DNA from: Ruminiclostridium sp.
GTDB lineage: Bacteria; Bacillota; Clostridia; Oscillospirales; Ruminococcaceae
Assembly: GCA_017624025.1 (NCBI GenBank)
Contig: JAGANY010000005.1
Coordinates: 1 to 64,000, forward strand
Direction of reading: 5' to 3'
Length of the DNA stretch: 64,000 bases
The notes under the pieces were generated by a model. That model saw only the letters and a list, made by a program, of their open reading frames with translations. It did not search any database and had not been told where the DNA came from. Shown in pieces: positions 45,783-54,697 of this stretch; the stretch's first letter is position 1; every line of letters begins with the position of its first letter. The position numbers were made by a program, and so were the translations under genes.

Positions 45783-45895
45783 ATTTATTGGATGCTTAAT
45801 AATGAAAAACAAACAGCGTTAATACGATTTTTTAAATATCATCGGCGAAGCCGATACCACAATTTTTCATTTTTCACTATTCATCAGAGTAAAAC
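45783..45895. repeat. Family C heptad-rich repeat (copy C3) inside the gat operon
   Basis: Contains a small hairpin ATCGGCGAAGCCGAT and the reversed heptads CATTTTTCACTATTCATC. Its insertion pushes gatC and gatA 156 bases apart, unlike the 19-72 base gaps elsewhere in the operon. The second arm is less clear than in C1 and C2. Confidence 0.65.
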
Positions 45896-45903
45896 GTCCC
45901 GTT

Positions 45904-46182
45904 TTACTCCATCATCTTCGGTACTACGTAGCAGTTATCACGGGGCTGTGTATTCTGCTGAAGCTTTTCGGTATCGAAAGAGGGCTTAGCCTCGTCCTTA
46001 CGTAAATCGTCATAAGCTATCTCGTTCTTATCCTTAGTATCGTCATAGCTTATATCAAAATCCTTTATTGTATCCATAAGCTCAATAATATCGGACATCT
46101 GTGCGATAGTCTTTTTCTGTTCCTCTTCGGAGTAATTGAGCTTTGAAAGATTACATAAATGGTCAAGTGTTTTTATATCCAT
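45904..46182 (-). CDS. gatC: Asp/Glu-tRNA amidotransferase subunit C
   Basis: GatC is the small subunit that wraps and stabilises GatA in GatCAB. The 92-residue protein starts MDIKTLDHLCNLSKLNYSEEE and ends with the typical LxxNTQPRDNCYVVPKMM. The ATG at 46180-46182 follows GAAAGGACAG; longer in-frame starts are excluded because the promoter lies downstream of them. It is the first gene of the gatCAB-aspS-yajC unit. Confidence 0.93.
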   Translation of the reverse strand: MDIKTLDHLCNLSKLNYSEEEQKKTIAQMSDIIELMDTIKDFDISYDDTKDKNEIAYDDLRKDEAKPSFDTEKLQQNTQPRDNCYVVPKMME

Positions 46183-46276
46183 AACTGCCTGTCCTTTCAA
46201 AATTTTCCGGGTTCTTTTATCCAGCCTCTGACTGCCGTACCCGAAAATATCGGCTACTAACCCTATTATCCAATCT

Positions 46277-46305
46277 ATTATACTACAAAACATAAGATAT
46301 TGCAA
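46277..46305 (-). promoter_or_regulatory. Promoter of the gatCAB-aspS-yajC operon
   Basis: On the minus strand: TTGCAA (46300-46305), a 17-bp spacer and TATAAT (46277-46282). The leader, about 85 bases, has a possible stem between TTTTCGGGT and ACCCGGAAAA. Confidence 0.85.
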
Positions 46306-46384
46306 GCAATTTTTTCACTTTTTCTTCCCCAATGATTATTTTTTAACAGAAAAACCAATATTTTCTGCCCTAAGGGACTTTATC

Positions 46385-46413
46385 TTGACGAAATTCGCCT
46401 TCGGTAGTATAAT
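46385..46413 (+). promoter_or_regulatory. Promoter of the flavin reductase gene
   Basis: TTGACG (46385-46390), a 17-bp spacer and TATAAT (46408-46413), divergent from the gat promoter. Confidence 0.85.
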
Positions 46414-46442
46414 TTTTACAGAAACAAAAAGTGAGGTAGGCT

Positions 46443-47501
46443 ATGTACGATATAATTATTGTAGGGCTCGGGCCTTCGGGGTCTGTGCTGGCGTCAGCTC
46501 TCGACAAGAGGTTCTCTGTACTCTGTATTGACCGAAAAAAAGAATCGGGCGGATTTATGAAGCCCTGTGGCGGACTTCTTGCCCCCGACGCCCAGAAAGC
46601 ACTTGCTTCTCTCGGGCTTAATCTTCCAAAAAACGTCCTCGTTGACCCACAGATTTTCTCCGTCCGTACAATAGATATGGATAATAACCTTATAAAAAGC
46701 TACCAGCGTATGTATATAAATCTCAACCGCCACAGGTTCGATATGTGGCTTATTTCGGAAATTCCCGATTATATCGACCGTGACGAGGGCATTGTGACCG
46801 ATATTTCAAAAACGGAAAAGGGCTATCTCGTAGGCTATACCGTAAACGGAGAACGCAAAACTGCTGAATGTAAATATCTTATCGGTGCTGACGGAGCAAA
46901 GTCAATCGTCCGCCGTTTTATAAAGCCCGACCTTAAAACGAGAAGCTATATGTCCATACAGCAATGGTTCAGAGAGGAAAACCCCGTTCCCTTTTACTCC
47001 TGTATTTTTGACAGCAGTATTACAGATTGCTACTCCTGGACGGTTTCGAAGGACGGCTACTTTATTTTCGGCGGAGCCTATCCCCGAAAAGACTCGCGTA
47101 TGCTTTTCGAGAGGCAGAAAGAAAGTCTTATGAAGCTTGGAATGAAGTTCGGCGAGCCCATAAAGACGGAAGCCTGTCTCGTGCTCCGTCCCACAGGTCT
47201 TAACAGCTTTTTCAGCGGAAAGGACGGAATTTTTCTTACGGGCGAAGCTGGCGGTTTTATAAGCCCCAGCTCTCTCGAAGGCATAAGCAGTGCTGTAATA
47301 AGCGGTATTACGCTTGCTGAAATTCTTAATTCGGGAGTTAAAAATCCCCAGAAGGCTTATAAAAAGGCGGTTGCCTCTCTTAAGCTTAAGCTTTCGGCTA
47401 AGGTCTTTAAATGCCCCTTTATGTATTCGCCGTCACTACGAAAGCTTGTTATGAAATCGGGAGTTATGACTATTCCTGTTAAGGGAAATGATAAATTTTA
47501 A
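46443..47501 (+). CDS. FAD-dependent oxidoreductase, geranylgeranyl-reductase-like
   Basis: The 352-residue flavoprotein has an N-terminal FAD-binding motif IIIVGLGPSGSVLAS, a KPCGGLLAPDA segment and a second FAD motif GIFLTGEAGGFISPSSLEGISSA. These are the marks of the geranylgeranyl reductase / p-hydroxybenzoate-hydroxylase-like superfamily. Members reduce isoprenoid double bonds or act on aromatic substrates; the substrate here is unknown. The protein ends soon after the FAD domain with a short helical tail. It is a single gene with its own promoter and a strong terminator about 100 bases downstream. Confidence 0.82.
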   Translation: MYDIIIVGLGPSGSVLASALDKRFSVLCIDRKKESGGFMKPCGGLLAPDAQKALASLGLNLPKNVLVDPQIFSVRTIDMDNNLIKSYQRMYINLNRHRFDMWLISEIPDYIDRDEGIVTDISKTEKGYLVGYTVNGERKTAECKYLIGADGAKSIVRRFIKPDLKTRSYMSIQQWFREENPVPFYSCIFDSSITDCYSWTVSKDGYFIFGGAYPRKDSRMLFERQKESLMKLGMKFGEPIKTEACLVLRPTGLNSFFSGKDGIFLTGEAGGFISPSSLEGISSAVISGITLAEILNSGVKNPQKAYKKAVASLKLKLSAKVFKCPFMYSPSLRKLVMKSGVMTIPVKGNDKF

Positions 47502-47607
47502 CGGGGAATAAAAAGCCTGCACAGTGACCGTGTGCGGTTGCTGTGACGGATGAGGTGTATCGAGGGCAATTGCGGATATTTGTTCTGCTTTGCCCGATTG
47601 TTTAACA

Positions 47608-47646
47608 AAAAAACGCTTATGACAGCTTTGTCATAAGCGTTTTTTA
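47608..47646. terminator. Strong bidirectional terminator
   Basis: A perfect 12-bp stem ACGCTTATGACA (47613-47624) with its complement (47629-47640) and a 4-base loop GCTT, preceded by an A-run and followed by a T-run. Confidence 0.92.
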
Positions 47647-47674
47647 TATCCGAGTACAAGTTCCGAGGATATTC

Positions 47675-47751
47675 GGGGCTGCCGCCCCTTTCCCCCGCCA
47701 AGCCTTTTGAAAAAGGCTTGAGCGAAAACTTTTCTTGCTCGCTTCGCTCGG
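47675..47751. repeat. Family A palindromic repeat (copy A4, reversed)
   Basis: Reverse orientation: GGGGCTGCCGCCCC, AAGCCTTTTGAAAAAGGCTT, then gctcgcttcgctc. It lies in the convergent gap between the flavin reductase gene and the pseudo-ATPase gene. Confidence 0.88.
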
Positions 47752-47766
47752 CTTTTTGAGAGATTT

Positions 47767-50172
47767 TTAGTATTTTCTGAAGGCCTGTACAAGTAATACG
47801 GGGAGCATCCAGAATAAATTGTAACAGATAATAACAACAGGCGAGAATACCAGTGTTTTTACCGAAAGCGCAAATATCGCGCCAAGAACCGCCGCTAAGA
47901 ATATTCCCGCAAGCATCGTTGTCTGTGAAAGATTTACGTCCTTTATAAGCTTTTTCGAAGCAATAAGTGCTCTCGCAAAAGCAGTAAACGTACCGTTACA
48001 GGTAATACCGCCCGAGCCTCTCGAGGTGTATTTTGTGGTTTCCGTAAATACTTCGTGGAGATTGCTTCCGATAACCTTTATCTTTTCGGGGTCAATATCA
48101 AATAAATCAGCAATTTTTCCGCCCGTTACAATAGAGTCCGTTGTCTTTACGATAAGGGAAACGCCTCTGTCCGAAAGGTCACAGAGATAATTTCTTATGT
48201 TGGCGTTAGCTGTAAGACGGATAAAGAAGATTATCGTAAGCTCGCCGCCTACCGCAAGATAAACCGCATCAGAACCGTTACGGCAGTACTTTGTGATTGC
48301 GCTCATTTCGGGAACCTTTATGCTGTGATGCTTCATATGTTCACGGTTGCCCATAATAAGACGCTTGTTGCCGTACCAGCCCATAACGCCCATATTGTCC
48401 TCATAAACACAGCTGTCAATATCCTCGATAAGCTCTTCCTTTCCGCCTACCATTTCGTAGAAGAGACGGGAAAGTATCGAGCCGCTCTTTATCGCAAGAC
48501 TTGCGGCTAAGATAATAGCCTGGTCGAGAGAAATATTGTTGAAGGAGTTCTGTAAACGACAAGGTTTAAGGTTTGTGCATTCAACAGTCGATGCAGGGAA
48601 AATAGCCGATACATCAGTTATTACAGCGTTGGTTTCGCTGAACTCTTCGGCTGTGCTGTAGCCGAGCAGTGTGCTTCCTGTCTTTAAAAGAGCCTTTGTC
48701 GCTCTCTTAAGAGGATTATTTACAATAAACATAATGGAGAACGGTGCAAATATGCACACAAAACCAACAAGAACTGTACTTGCCCAGTAAATATTGTTCT
48801 CCATTCCGTCAATGCCGTTAGGAATAAAGTAGGTAAGAATACCCAATATTGTGCCTACGACAAGGGACAGAGGAGTTAAGAAACGGGAAATTCTGTCCGC
48901 TCTGTCATCACAGTAGCTTTTTCTTAAAAAGTCGGTAAGATATTCTGTTTTTCTCATAGCTACGAGAACGGGAAGCTGTGAAACAACGCCCTTTGTAAAG
49001 GCGCTTACTTCGCTTTCGCCCTCGATTATATCCGCATAATACCTGTTTTCGTCGGCGGATATAAAGCGGAAATTCTTTCTCGCTCTCGATATCATACTAA
49101 GCTTTCCGAGGGTGTTAAAAAGCAGTCCCACAAGAGCCACAGGGATAAAGATATATGCGTTGTCACGCTGGATATCGTCGGTATCCATAAGCTGTAATAC
49201 CGCTCCGCCAAGGGACAGTACGGAGCTTAATGCACATACGCTGTCACAGTCGCCTTTTCCCTTAAAGAGCTTTACAACGCCGTTTACAATAGCCGAGTTG
49301 CAAAGGCCCATACCAATTACGCCTGCAATAAGATTAAAATAAATAAATCCGTCAGCGAAATATCTCTTATTAAGGAAATTGCTGTCGCCTTCGAGGACAT
49401 TTACGCCGAAATTCTTTATAAATTCCTGTGCGAAGGTAATTCCGCATACTATAAGCGTTATTATAAGAAGCAGTACAAATCTTAATTTAAGGCTCTTGTG
49501 CGTTTCGGTAAGGTCGTTCCAAATCTGACCCTCATCGTCAGTAATGTCGAAATCGTCCTCTTCGTCGCCCAATGAAAAATCATCATCGTCGGTTATATCC
49601 TCGAGCACAAAGTCGGTAATACGTCTTTTTCTCTTGGAAGCGAGGGATTTTATCTTCTGTTCGCCGATAACGGGATTTGATACAGGGATATGACCTGTCT
49701 GGGGCATTACAACAGCTCTGTCGATTTCGATAAGGAAGCCGTTCTGCTGGGTTTTACCCTTTGCTGCCTTTTCGAGCTGTTCGGTAACGGAGCGTACCGA
49801 CTGTACCTCTATGTCAGAAAGACGCTTCTGTTCGATTGTTTTATTTATCGAAGCAAGCTTCGGGTCAATGTTCTTTTTCTTTGAAGGAATTTCAACCGTA
49901 CCGTTACCGCCCTTAGGAGCGATTTCAACTGTACCGCCGGCCTTTGTCTTAGCCGGGATTTCAGCTGTTCCCCCTTCGCTTTCGGCTGTAAAGGGCTCAG
50001 CCTTCTCCTCTGTTTTCTTTGCGGGGATTTCGAGAGTACCGCCGCTAAGAGGGTTAATATCGGGGTTAAAGGGCTTGAATTCCCCTGTACTGCTTGGGAA
50101 ATCGGCAAGCACAAAGGTTTTATCCAGGTCTATAGCCGGCTCAGAGGCTCTCGAAAGCTCGGGCATTATCAT
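47767..50172 (-). CDS. Degenerate P-type ATPase-like membrane protein (downstream part of an interrupted gene)
   Basis: The first ATG of this part is at 50172, but the same frame is open up to the double stop at 50788-50793, so the coding part is probably longer. It has four short repeats of the form GT(V/L/A)EIP(A/S)K (about 44-100), an acidic stretch, and membrane helices near 232-250, 275-300, 340-358, 432-450, 463-484, 752-770 and 775-797. The end of the fourth pair of helices and what follows align with P-type ATPases. NPLKRATKALLKTGS leads to TDVSAIFP (D520), where DKTGTL is expected. GVMGWYGNKRLIMGNRE matches the N/P-domain GxGxxG region, and VKTTD stands where LTGD is expected. The CPC metal motif, DKTG and the hinge GDGxND are all missing, so ATP-driven transport is unlikely. 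The partner or ligand is unknown. Confidence 0.7.
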   Translation of the reverse strand: MIMPELSRASEPAIDLDKTFVLADFPSSTGEFKPFNPDINPLSGGTLEIPAKKTEEKAEPFTAESEGGTAEIPAKTKAGGTVEIAPKGGNGTVEIPSKKKNIDPKLASINKTIEQKRLSDIEVQSVRSVTEQLEKAAKGKTQQNGFLIEIDRAVVMPQTGHIPVSNPVIGEQKIKSLASKRKRRITDFVLEDITDDDDFSLGDEEDDFDITDDEGQIWNDLTETHKSLKLRFVLLLIITLIVCGITFAQEFIKNFGVNVLEGDSNFLNKRYFADGFIYFNLIAGVIGMGLCNSAIVNGVVKLFKGKGDCDSVCALSSVLSLGGAVLQLMDTDDIQRDNAYIFIPVALVGLLFNTLGKLSMISRARKNFRFISADENRYYADIIEGESEVSAFTKGVVSQLPVLVAMRKTEYLTDFLRKSYCDDRADRISRFLTPLSLVVGTILGILTYFIPNGIDGMENNIYWASTVLVGFVCIFAPFSIMFIVNNPLKRATKALLKTGSTLLGYSTAEEFSETNAVITDVSAIFPASTVECTNLKPCRLQNSFNNISLDQAIILAASLAIKSGSILSRLFYEMVGGKEELIEDIDSCVYEDNMGVMGWYGNKRLIMGNREHMKHHSIKVPEMSAITKYCRNGSDAVYLAVGGELTIIFFIRLTANANIRNYLCDLSDRGVSLIVKTTDSIVTGGKIADLFDIDPEKIKVIGSNLHEVFTETTKYTSRGSGGITCNGTFTAFARALIASKKLIKDVNLSQTTMLAGIFLAAVLGAIFALSVKTLVFSPVVIICYNLFWMLPVLLVQAFRKY

Positions 50173-50790
50173 AGTTTCGCCCGAAATAATATCTTCTATA
50201 GGTCTTTCAACAGGCTTTGCGTTTGCTCTCGCAATATCCTTAAGCTCGTTTCCTGCAATACCTACGGTGTCGCCCGAAAGCTGCTGTGCTGGAATGGTTT
50301 CGATAATCTGTGTAAGACCTGTTTTTTCGCCGCTGTCATAAGGATTAAAGGCAGAAAGAAAATCGTCAGGGTCTTCGAGAGCGATTTCTCTTTCGAGACG
50401 CTTCTGGGTCTCCGCTTCGAGCTTCGTCTGTCTTAATTCCTTTTCAAGCTCGATTTCCTCTGCTGTCGCTTCTACAGGAGCGTCATCGGTAACCTCTTCC
50501 TCGATTTTCGGAATCTCGATAGGAGCTTCCTCGAAAACAATGCTCTTTGTTGCGAAGCGTTTTTCCGATTCTTCCTGCTCGCGGCGTAATCTTTCGGCTT
50601 CTTTTCTTGCCGCTTCCTGTTCTTCGGCGGCGAGGGCAGCGATTCTTGCCGCTTCTTCGGCCTTTCTCTTTTCTTCTTCTTCCTTTATACGTAAAAGCTC
50701 GGCAGCTTCTTCCGCTGCTTTTCTTTGCTTTATTTCTGCTTTTCTCTGCCTCTCCTCGAGTTCAGCCTGTCGTTTCTTCAGTGCCGCTTA

Positions 50791-51150
50791 TTAGGCTTTC
50801 TTTTTAGCCTCTGCCGCTTCCTTAAGCTTTCTTTCTCTTTCGGCTGCTTCACGGCGTTCTTTTTCCGCTCTCTGCTGTTCGGCGAGCTTTCGCTGTTCTT
50901 CCTTTATGCGTGCCTTTTCTTCGGCCTTAGCCGCCGCTTCCTTAGCCTTTCGCTCCTGCTCTGCTCTTCTTTTTGCAAGCTTTTCATCTACAGGACTTAC
51001 TTTTTTCGGTGCCTCACCGAGAGTTTCATCAAGAATCTCATCTATGCTGTATCCCACAGGGGTTTCTTCATCAGCATCTTCCGCTACCGTACTTGTCTTT
51101 CTTTTTAAATCGACTTCGGCAAGGATATCTTCAAGAGAAAAATCCGACAT
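50791..51150 (-). CDS. N-terminal coiled-coil part of the interrupted pseudo-ATPase gene
   Basis: The 119-residue piece starts MSDFSLEDILAEVDLKRK behind a perfect AAGGAGGTG ribosome site, 12 bases after rlmB ends. Residues 60-119 are Lys/Glu/Ala/Arg-rich coiled coil. Two consecutive TAA codons (50788-50793) end it. The frame then continues as more coiled coil of the same composition (LKKRQAELEERQ and onward), and is the frame of the membrane protein downstream. The original gene was almost certainly a single protein of about 1125 residues from 51150 to 47767. The short piece alone could still be made. Confidence 0.65.
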   Translation of the reverse strand: MSDFSLEDILAEVDLKRKTSTVAEDADEETPVGYSIDEILDETLGEAPKKVSPVDEKLAKRRAEQERKAKEAAAKAEEKARIKEEQRKLAEQQRAEKERREAAERERKLKEAAEAKKKA

Positions 51151-51162
51151 TCCGACACCTCC

Positions 51163-51888
51163 TTATCTTCTGTGTCTTACTACCTCATACATAAGAATGC
51201 CGCCGCTTACCGACGCATTCAGAGAATTTACCTTTCCATACATATCTATGGATAAAATCATATCACAGCTCTCACGTACAAGCCTTCCGAGACCGAAGCC
51301 CTCGGAGCCTATTACGAGAGCAACTGCTCCGCTTAAATCTGCCTTATGGAAGGGCTGGCCGTCGGCCTCCGCTCCATAGACCCATATATTCTTTTTCTTT
51401 AAATCGTTTATTGTCTCAACAAGATTCGATACTCTCGCTACCTTAAGCCAGTTTACTGCACCTGCAGAGGTCTTGAAGACGGTAGAGGTAAGACCTGCAC
51501 TTCTTCTTTTCGGAATAATGATTCCGTGAGCTCCTGCCGCTTCGGCTGTACGTATAAGGGCACCGAGATTGTGGGGGTCCTGTATTTCGTCTGCAATAAT
51601 AAGAAAGGGCGGTTCATTCTTTTCCTCTGCAACCTTTAAAAGCTCGTCAACGGTAACGTATTCCGCCGCCGCAAGGACTGCCGCAACGCCTCCGTGTTTT
51701 CCGCCCTCGGCGAGGGTGTTGAGCTTTTCGTCGTTTGCATCCTTTACTACCGCTCCCGACTCCTTCGCAAGAGAAATTATTTTTCCGAGACCCTTTGAAT
51801 TTTTCTGTATATAAACGGTATCAATGGTTTTTCCCGAAAGTAATGCCTCTGTTACAGCATTACGTCCGTAAATTATCTGTTCTTCCAT
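51163..51888 (-). CDS. rlmB: 23S rRNA (guanosine-2'-O-)-methyltransferase, TrmH/RlmB type
   Basis: The 241-residue SPOUT methyltransferase has the N-terminal L30e-like substrate-binding domain (YGRNAVTEALLSG) and the three SPOUT motifs: NLGALIRTAEAAG, LVIGSEGFGLGRLVRE and SLNASVSGGILMYEV. The expected target is the 2'-O of G2251 in 23S rRNA. It starts behind AAAGGAACG and precedes the pseudo-ATPase gene by 12 bases. A related TrmH paralogue with another target is possible. Confidence 0.9.
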   Translation of the reverse strand: MEEQIIYGRNAVTEALLSGKTIDTVYIQKNSKGLGKIISLAKESGAVVKDANDEKLNTLAEGGKHGGVAAVLAAAEYVTVDELLKVAEEKNEPPFLIIADEIQDPHNLGALIRTAEAAGAHGIIIPKRRSAGLTSTVFKTSAGAVNWLKVARVSNLVETINDLKKKNIWVYGAEADGQPFHKADLSGAVALVIGSEGFGLGRLVRESCDMILSIDMYGKVNSLNASVSGGILMYEVVRHRR

Positions 51889-52010
51889 TATTTATCGTTC
51901 CTTTCCCGTTCAAAAAACATTACTCCATAATAATTCATTATATTATAACATATTTCGCCCTCAAATTACAATACCTAATTTAAATTTATTTATATAAAAA
52001 TAGTATATAA

Positions 52011-52039
52011 TTGACAATATGCGGCTGTTATGTTAAAAT
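52011..52039 (+). promoter_or_regulatory. Promoter of the membrane protein gene at 52065
   Basis: TTGACA (52011-52016), a 17-bp spacer and TAAAAT (52034-52039). Confidence 0.75.
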
Positions 52040-52064
52040 ATGTGCGTAAAAAGGGGGCGGAAAA

Positions 52065-52721
52065 ATGAAGAAAATAGTAATTCCTCTTAAAGTCAGCCGT
52101 ATTATTGCCTCTGTTTTATGGGGCGGTATTACTCTTTATCATCTTCTTATCTATCTTCTTACCGAGGGCGGTTTTTTATTTTTGGGATTTATAAGCACAG
52201 GTCTCCTTACCTATTGTCTTTTAGCGAAAAGAATAAAGCTTGCTCCTCATATTATCGGCTTTTTAATAATGCTCTGGTTTTCAATGTTCCCCACAGGCTT
52301 TCACAGCGATTCGGTTTTCAGATACCCTTTCCAGAAATGGTATGCAGAGGAATACAGGGGTTTTGATGTTTCATTTCTGCCCGAAGAGCTCCCCGAACCG
52401 ATAAATGATTATTACACAGAATTTATCCCCCCTATGCTACAGGGCTGGGGGCATTATATCGTATCCGTTGAAACTGATGCGGAAAGTATCAGCGAGATAA
52501 AGAAAACCGCCAAAGAAACAGCAAGGGAGATAAGAAGCCTTGAAGAATATCTTAATGATATGGAAAAAAAGGCTTATGCGTATATTCCCGAAGAGCTTGA
52601 AACGGAGCCCTATGGATATGATATATACATAATGCGTTCAAACTATAACTTCAATCATCCGAATACCGAGGCGATTCTTATTAACGAAGCGGAAAATACG
52701 GTTGTCTGGTCAATATTATAA
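52065..52721 (+). CDS. Hypothetical membrane protein
   Basis: The 218-residue protein has three closely packed hydrophobic helices (about 9-28, 34-52 and 58-75). A soluble domain of about 140 residues follows, rich in Glu and Tyr, with no motif I recognise. It starts behind GGGGGCGG with a consensus promoter and is a single-gene unit. The soluble part is probably extracytoplasmic given three helices, but this depends on topology. Confidence 0.65.
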   Translation: MKKIVIPLKVSRIIASVLWGGITLYHLLIYLLTEGGFLFLGFISTGLLTYCLLAKRIKLAPHIIGFLIMLWFSMFPTGFHSDSVFRYPFQKWYAEEYRGFDVSFLPEELPEPINDYYTEFIPPMLQGWGHYIVSVETDAESISEIKKTAKETAREIRSLEEYLNDMEKKAYAYIPEELETEPYGYDIYIMRSNYNFNHPNTEAILINEAENTVVWSIL

Positions 52722-52744
52722 CAGAAACGGACAGCAAGGACGTT

Positions 52745-52970
52745 GTTCTTATAGAAGTATTTATGAGTATTAACGAGGGAAACCCTTTTGTAAAAGGGTT
52801 TTCCCTCGAGCTCCCTTCCGAAAATTTTCAGTATAAATAAAAACCATAGGGTAACACCCTATGGTTTTTATTTATATTAAAAGTCTTTGGAAGAGGGTTC
52901 GGGAGAAAGCCTTTCTACAGAAAGGTTTCTCCCGTTAATACCTATAAATACTTCTATAATAGCAATACCC
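52745..52970. repeat. Family B nested palindrome (copy B5)
   Basis: Central 18-bp stem 52835-52852 (AAATAAAAACCATAGGGT) with 52856-52873. Outer arms TATAGAAGTATTTAT and ATAAATACTTCTATA are perfectly complementary. Convergent gap before ung. Confidence 0.9.
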
Positions 52971-52988
52971 TGATATTCGTCCGGCTTT

Positions 52989-53654
52989 TTATAAAGACCA
53001 GTCTATGGGTGTTATGCCCTTTTCCTTTAAAAAGTCATTGCATTTTGAAAAATGCTTACAGCCGAAAAATCCGTTGTATGCCGATAAGGGGCTCGGATGT
53101 GCACAGGTAAGGATTTTATGGTTCGGATTAGTTATAAGAGCCGTTTTCGCTCTCGCATTCGCTCCCCAGAGTATAAATACAACAGGCTTTTCCCTTTCGT
53201 TCATAGCCTTTATTATACTATCCGTAAATATTTCCCAGCCCTTTCCTCTGTGGCTGTTGGCGTTGCCTCTTCTTACGGTAAGAGCTGTGTTTAACAGCAA
53301 AACACCCTCTTTTGCCCATTTCGTAAGGTCTCCCTTTTCGGGTATGGGAAGCCCTAAATCCGTATTAAGCTCTTTGTAGATATTTATAAGAGAGGGCGGC
53401 AGCTTAACTCCGTCCTTTACCGAAAACGCAAGCCCGTGTGCCTGGTTTGGCTCGTGATAAGGGTCCTGACCTAAAATTACCGCCTTGACGTCGTTGTAGG
53501 GCGTAAGCTTAAGGGCGTTGAAAATATCATACATATCGGGATAGATAGTATAGGTGCTGTATTCGCTCTTTAAAAACTGTCTTAACTGTAAATAATAAGG
53601 CTTTTCGAACTCGCCCTTTAAGAGCTCGTCCCATTCGTTTCCGAGTTTTACCAT
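52989..53654 (-). CDS. ung: Uracil-DNA glycosylase, family 1
   Basis: Ung removes uracil from DNA in base-excision repair. The 221-residue protein has the catalytic motif LGQDPYH (D64), the family-1 [11 protein letters not shown] region and [13 protein letters not shown] (catalytic His loop). Length is standard. It is the last gene of a minus-strand unit that begins with an 8-oxoguanine glycosylase; 32 bases separate it from the metalloprotease-like gene. Confidence 0.95.
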   Translation of the reverse strand: MVKLGNEWDELLKGEFEKPYYLQLRQFLKSEYSTYTIYPDMYDIFNALKLTPYNDVKAVILGQDPYHEPNQAHGLAFSVKDGVKLPPSLINIYKELNTDLGLPIPEKGDLTKWAKEGVLLLNTALTVRRGNANSHRGKGWEIFTDSIIKAMNEREKPVVFILWGANARAKTALITNPNHKILTCAHPSPLSAYNGFFGCKHFSKCNDFLKEKGITPIDWSL

Positions 53655-53686
53655 AATTCTGTCCTTTTCTATACTATATGTATAAT

Positions 53687-54298
53687 TTAATAACAGCCTA
53701 AAAGACCGTTTATATAATCAAAGGTTTTCGGTGCGGCAAGCTTAAGGGTTTCGGGTTCGAGAAGATACTGTGCTCCCGCCGCCGCAAAAAATTCCGCTGA
53801 ATGATCGTCGCTGTCAATAACCTCTACAAAAACATTGTCCTGCTCTCTGTAGAATATATTGAGGAATTCCTCCGATTCGCTTATGCCGCCGTTGACATTG
53901 TCATAGGTATGGAAAAGCTCGTGATAAACTACGTCAACGTCAAAGGAATCGGTAGAAATATAAACTGTCGAATCCTGTGTAAGTCCGAGGGCGATTCCGC
54001 CTCCCGATGCGGGAATAGAAATCTCTCCTCCGACAAAATACATATCCGTACAGCACTCGACAATTACTTCGGGAGCCTGTTCGAGCATGTGTGCGTGGCC
54101 GATAAAGTTTTCGGCGTTTATTTCTCCGCATTTATATACGTCTATGCCCCTGTAGCTTCCGCAATATTCGCGGCTAAGAAGATATCTTGTCTCGTAATTC
54201 GTTATGAACCGACCGAGAAAGACGCCTGCTACAAGTGCGACAACAATAACGATAATATATTTTACCGTACGGAATGAAAAAAATTCTCTCAATCTCAT
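53687..54298 (-). CDS. Secreted anthrax-lethal-factor-like zinc metallopeptidase (ATLF-type)
   Basis: The 203-residue protein has an N-terminal membrane anchor (about 12-33) and an extracytoplasmic domain. HELFH (126-130) gives the HExxH zinc motif, and a downstream glutamate (E169 in [16 protein letters not shown]) fits the third ligand, followed by PKTFDYI. This spacing and the D after HExxH recall the M34/ATLF-like peptidases. The substrate is unknown. The gene lies in a repair operon: it starts 4 bases after the zinc-ribbon gene and precedes ung. The motif is seen; the peptidase call is from the family pattern, and a toxin role is not implied. Confidence 0.68.
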   Translation of the reverse strand: MRLREFFSFRTVKYIIVIVVALVAGVFLGRFITNYETRYLLSREYCGSYRGIDVYKCGEINAENFIGHAHMLEQAPEVIVECCTDMYFVGGEISIPASGGGIALGLTQDSTVYISTDSFDVDVVYHELFHTYDNVNGGISESEEFLNIFYREQDNVFVEVIDSDDHSAEFFAAAGAQYLLEPETLKLAAPKTFDYINGLLGCY

Positions 54299-54302
54299 AG
54301 CT

Positions 54303-54686
54303 TTATATCAAAGAAAAGTAAAGGCCGGCGAAAACGCCTGTGGAAATTGCGAGAAGTCCGATTATTACGAGACAGAAAGCTAACGCACCCTTACCGAAAT
54401 CAACCTTTTCCGGAGGCTCCTGTGCTCTTAAAAACTCATTTACAGGCGGATCAGCGGGCTCGGTTTTTTCGTAAATGCCGCTGTTGCTGTTATAAGGATT
54501 GTAATTGATGTATGAAGCGTTTGTCTGTTCTGCTGCAGGAGCAGGCTCTGTTACTGCCGAAGCTTCGGCTGAAACGGCTTCCTGCTGGGATATTGTAACA
54601 GGCGGAGCCGCCTCCATTCTTTTTCCACAGTTGGTACAGAACGCTGCACCCTCATCTATAAATTTTCCACAGTTATTGCAATACAT
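54303..54686 (-). CDS. Zinc-ribbon protein with a C-terminal membrane helix
   Basis: The 127-residue protein has an N-terminal zinc ribbon (CNNCG ... CTNCG, residues 3-20), a disordered Ala/Glu/Pro/Asn middle and one membrane helix (about 103-124). It starts behind AGGAGG, 11 bases after the glycosylase gene. Function is unknown. Resembles the N-terminal half of the protein at 39663. Confidence 0.75.
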   Translation of the reverse strand: MYCNNCGKFIDEGAAFCTNCGKRMEAAPPVTISQQEAVSAEASAVTEPAPAAEQTNASYINYNPYNSNSGIYEKTEPADPPVNEFLRAQEPPEKVDFGKGALAFCLVIIGLLAISTGVFAGLYFSLI

Positions 54687-54697
54687 AAAATTTCCTC

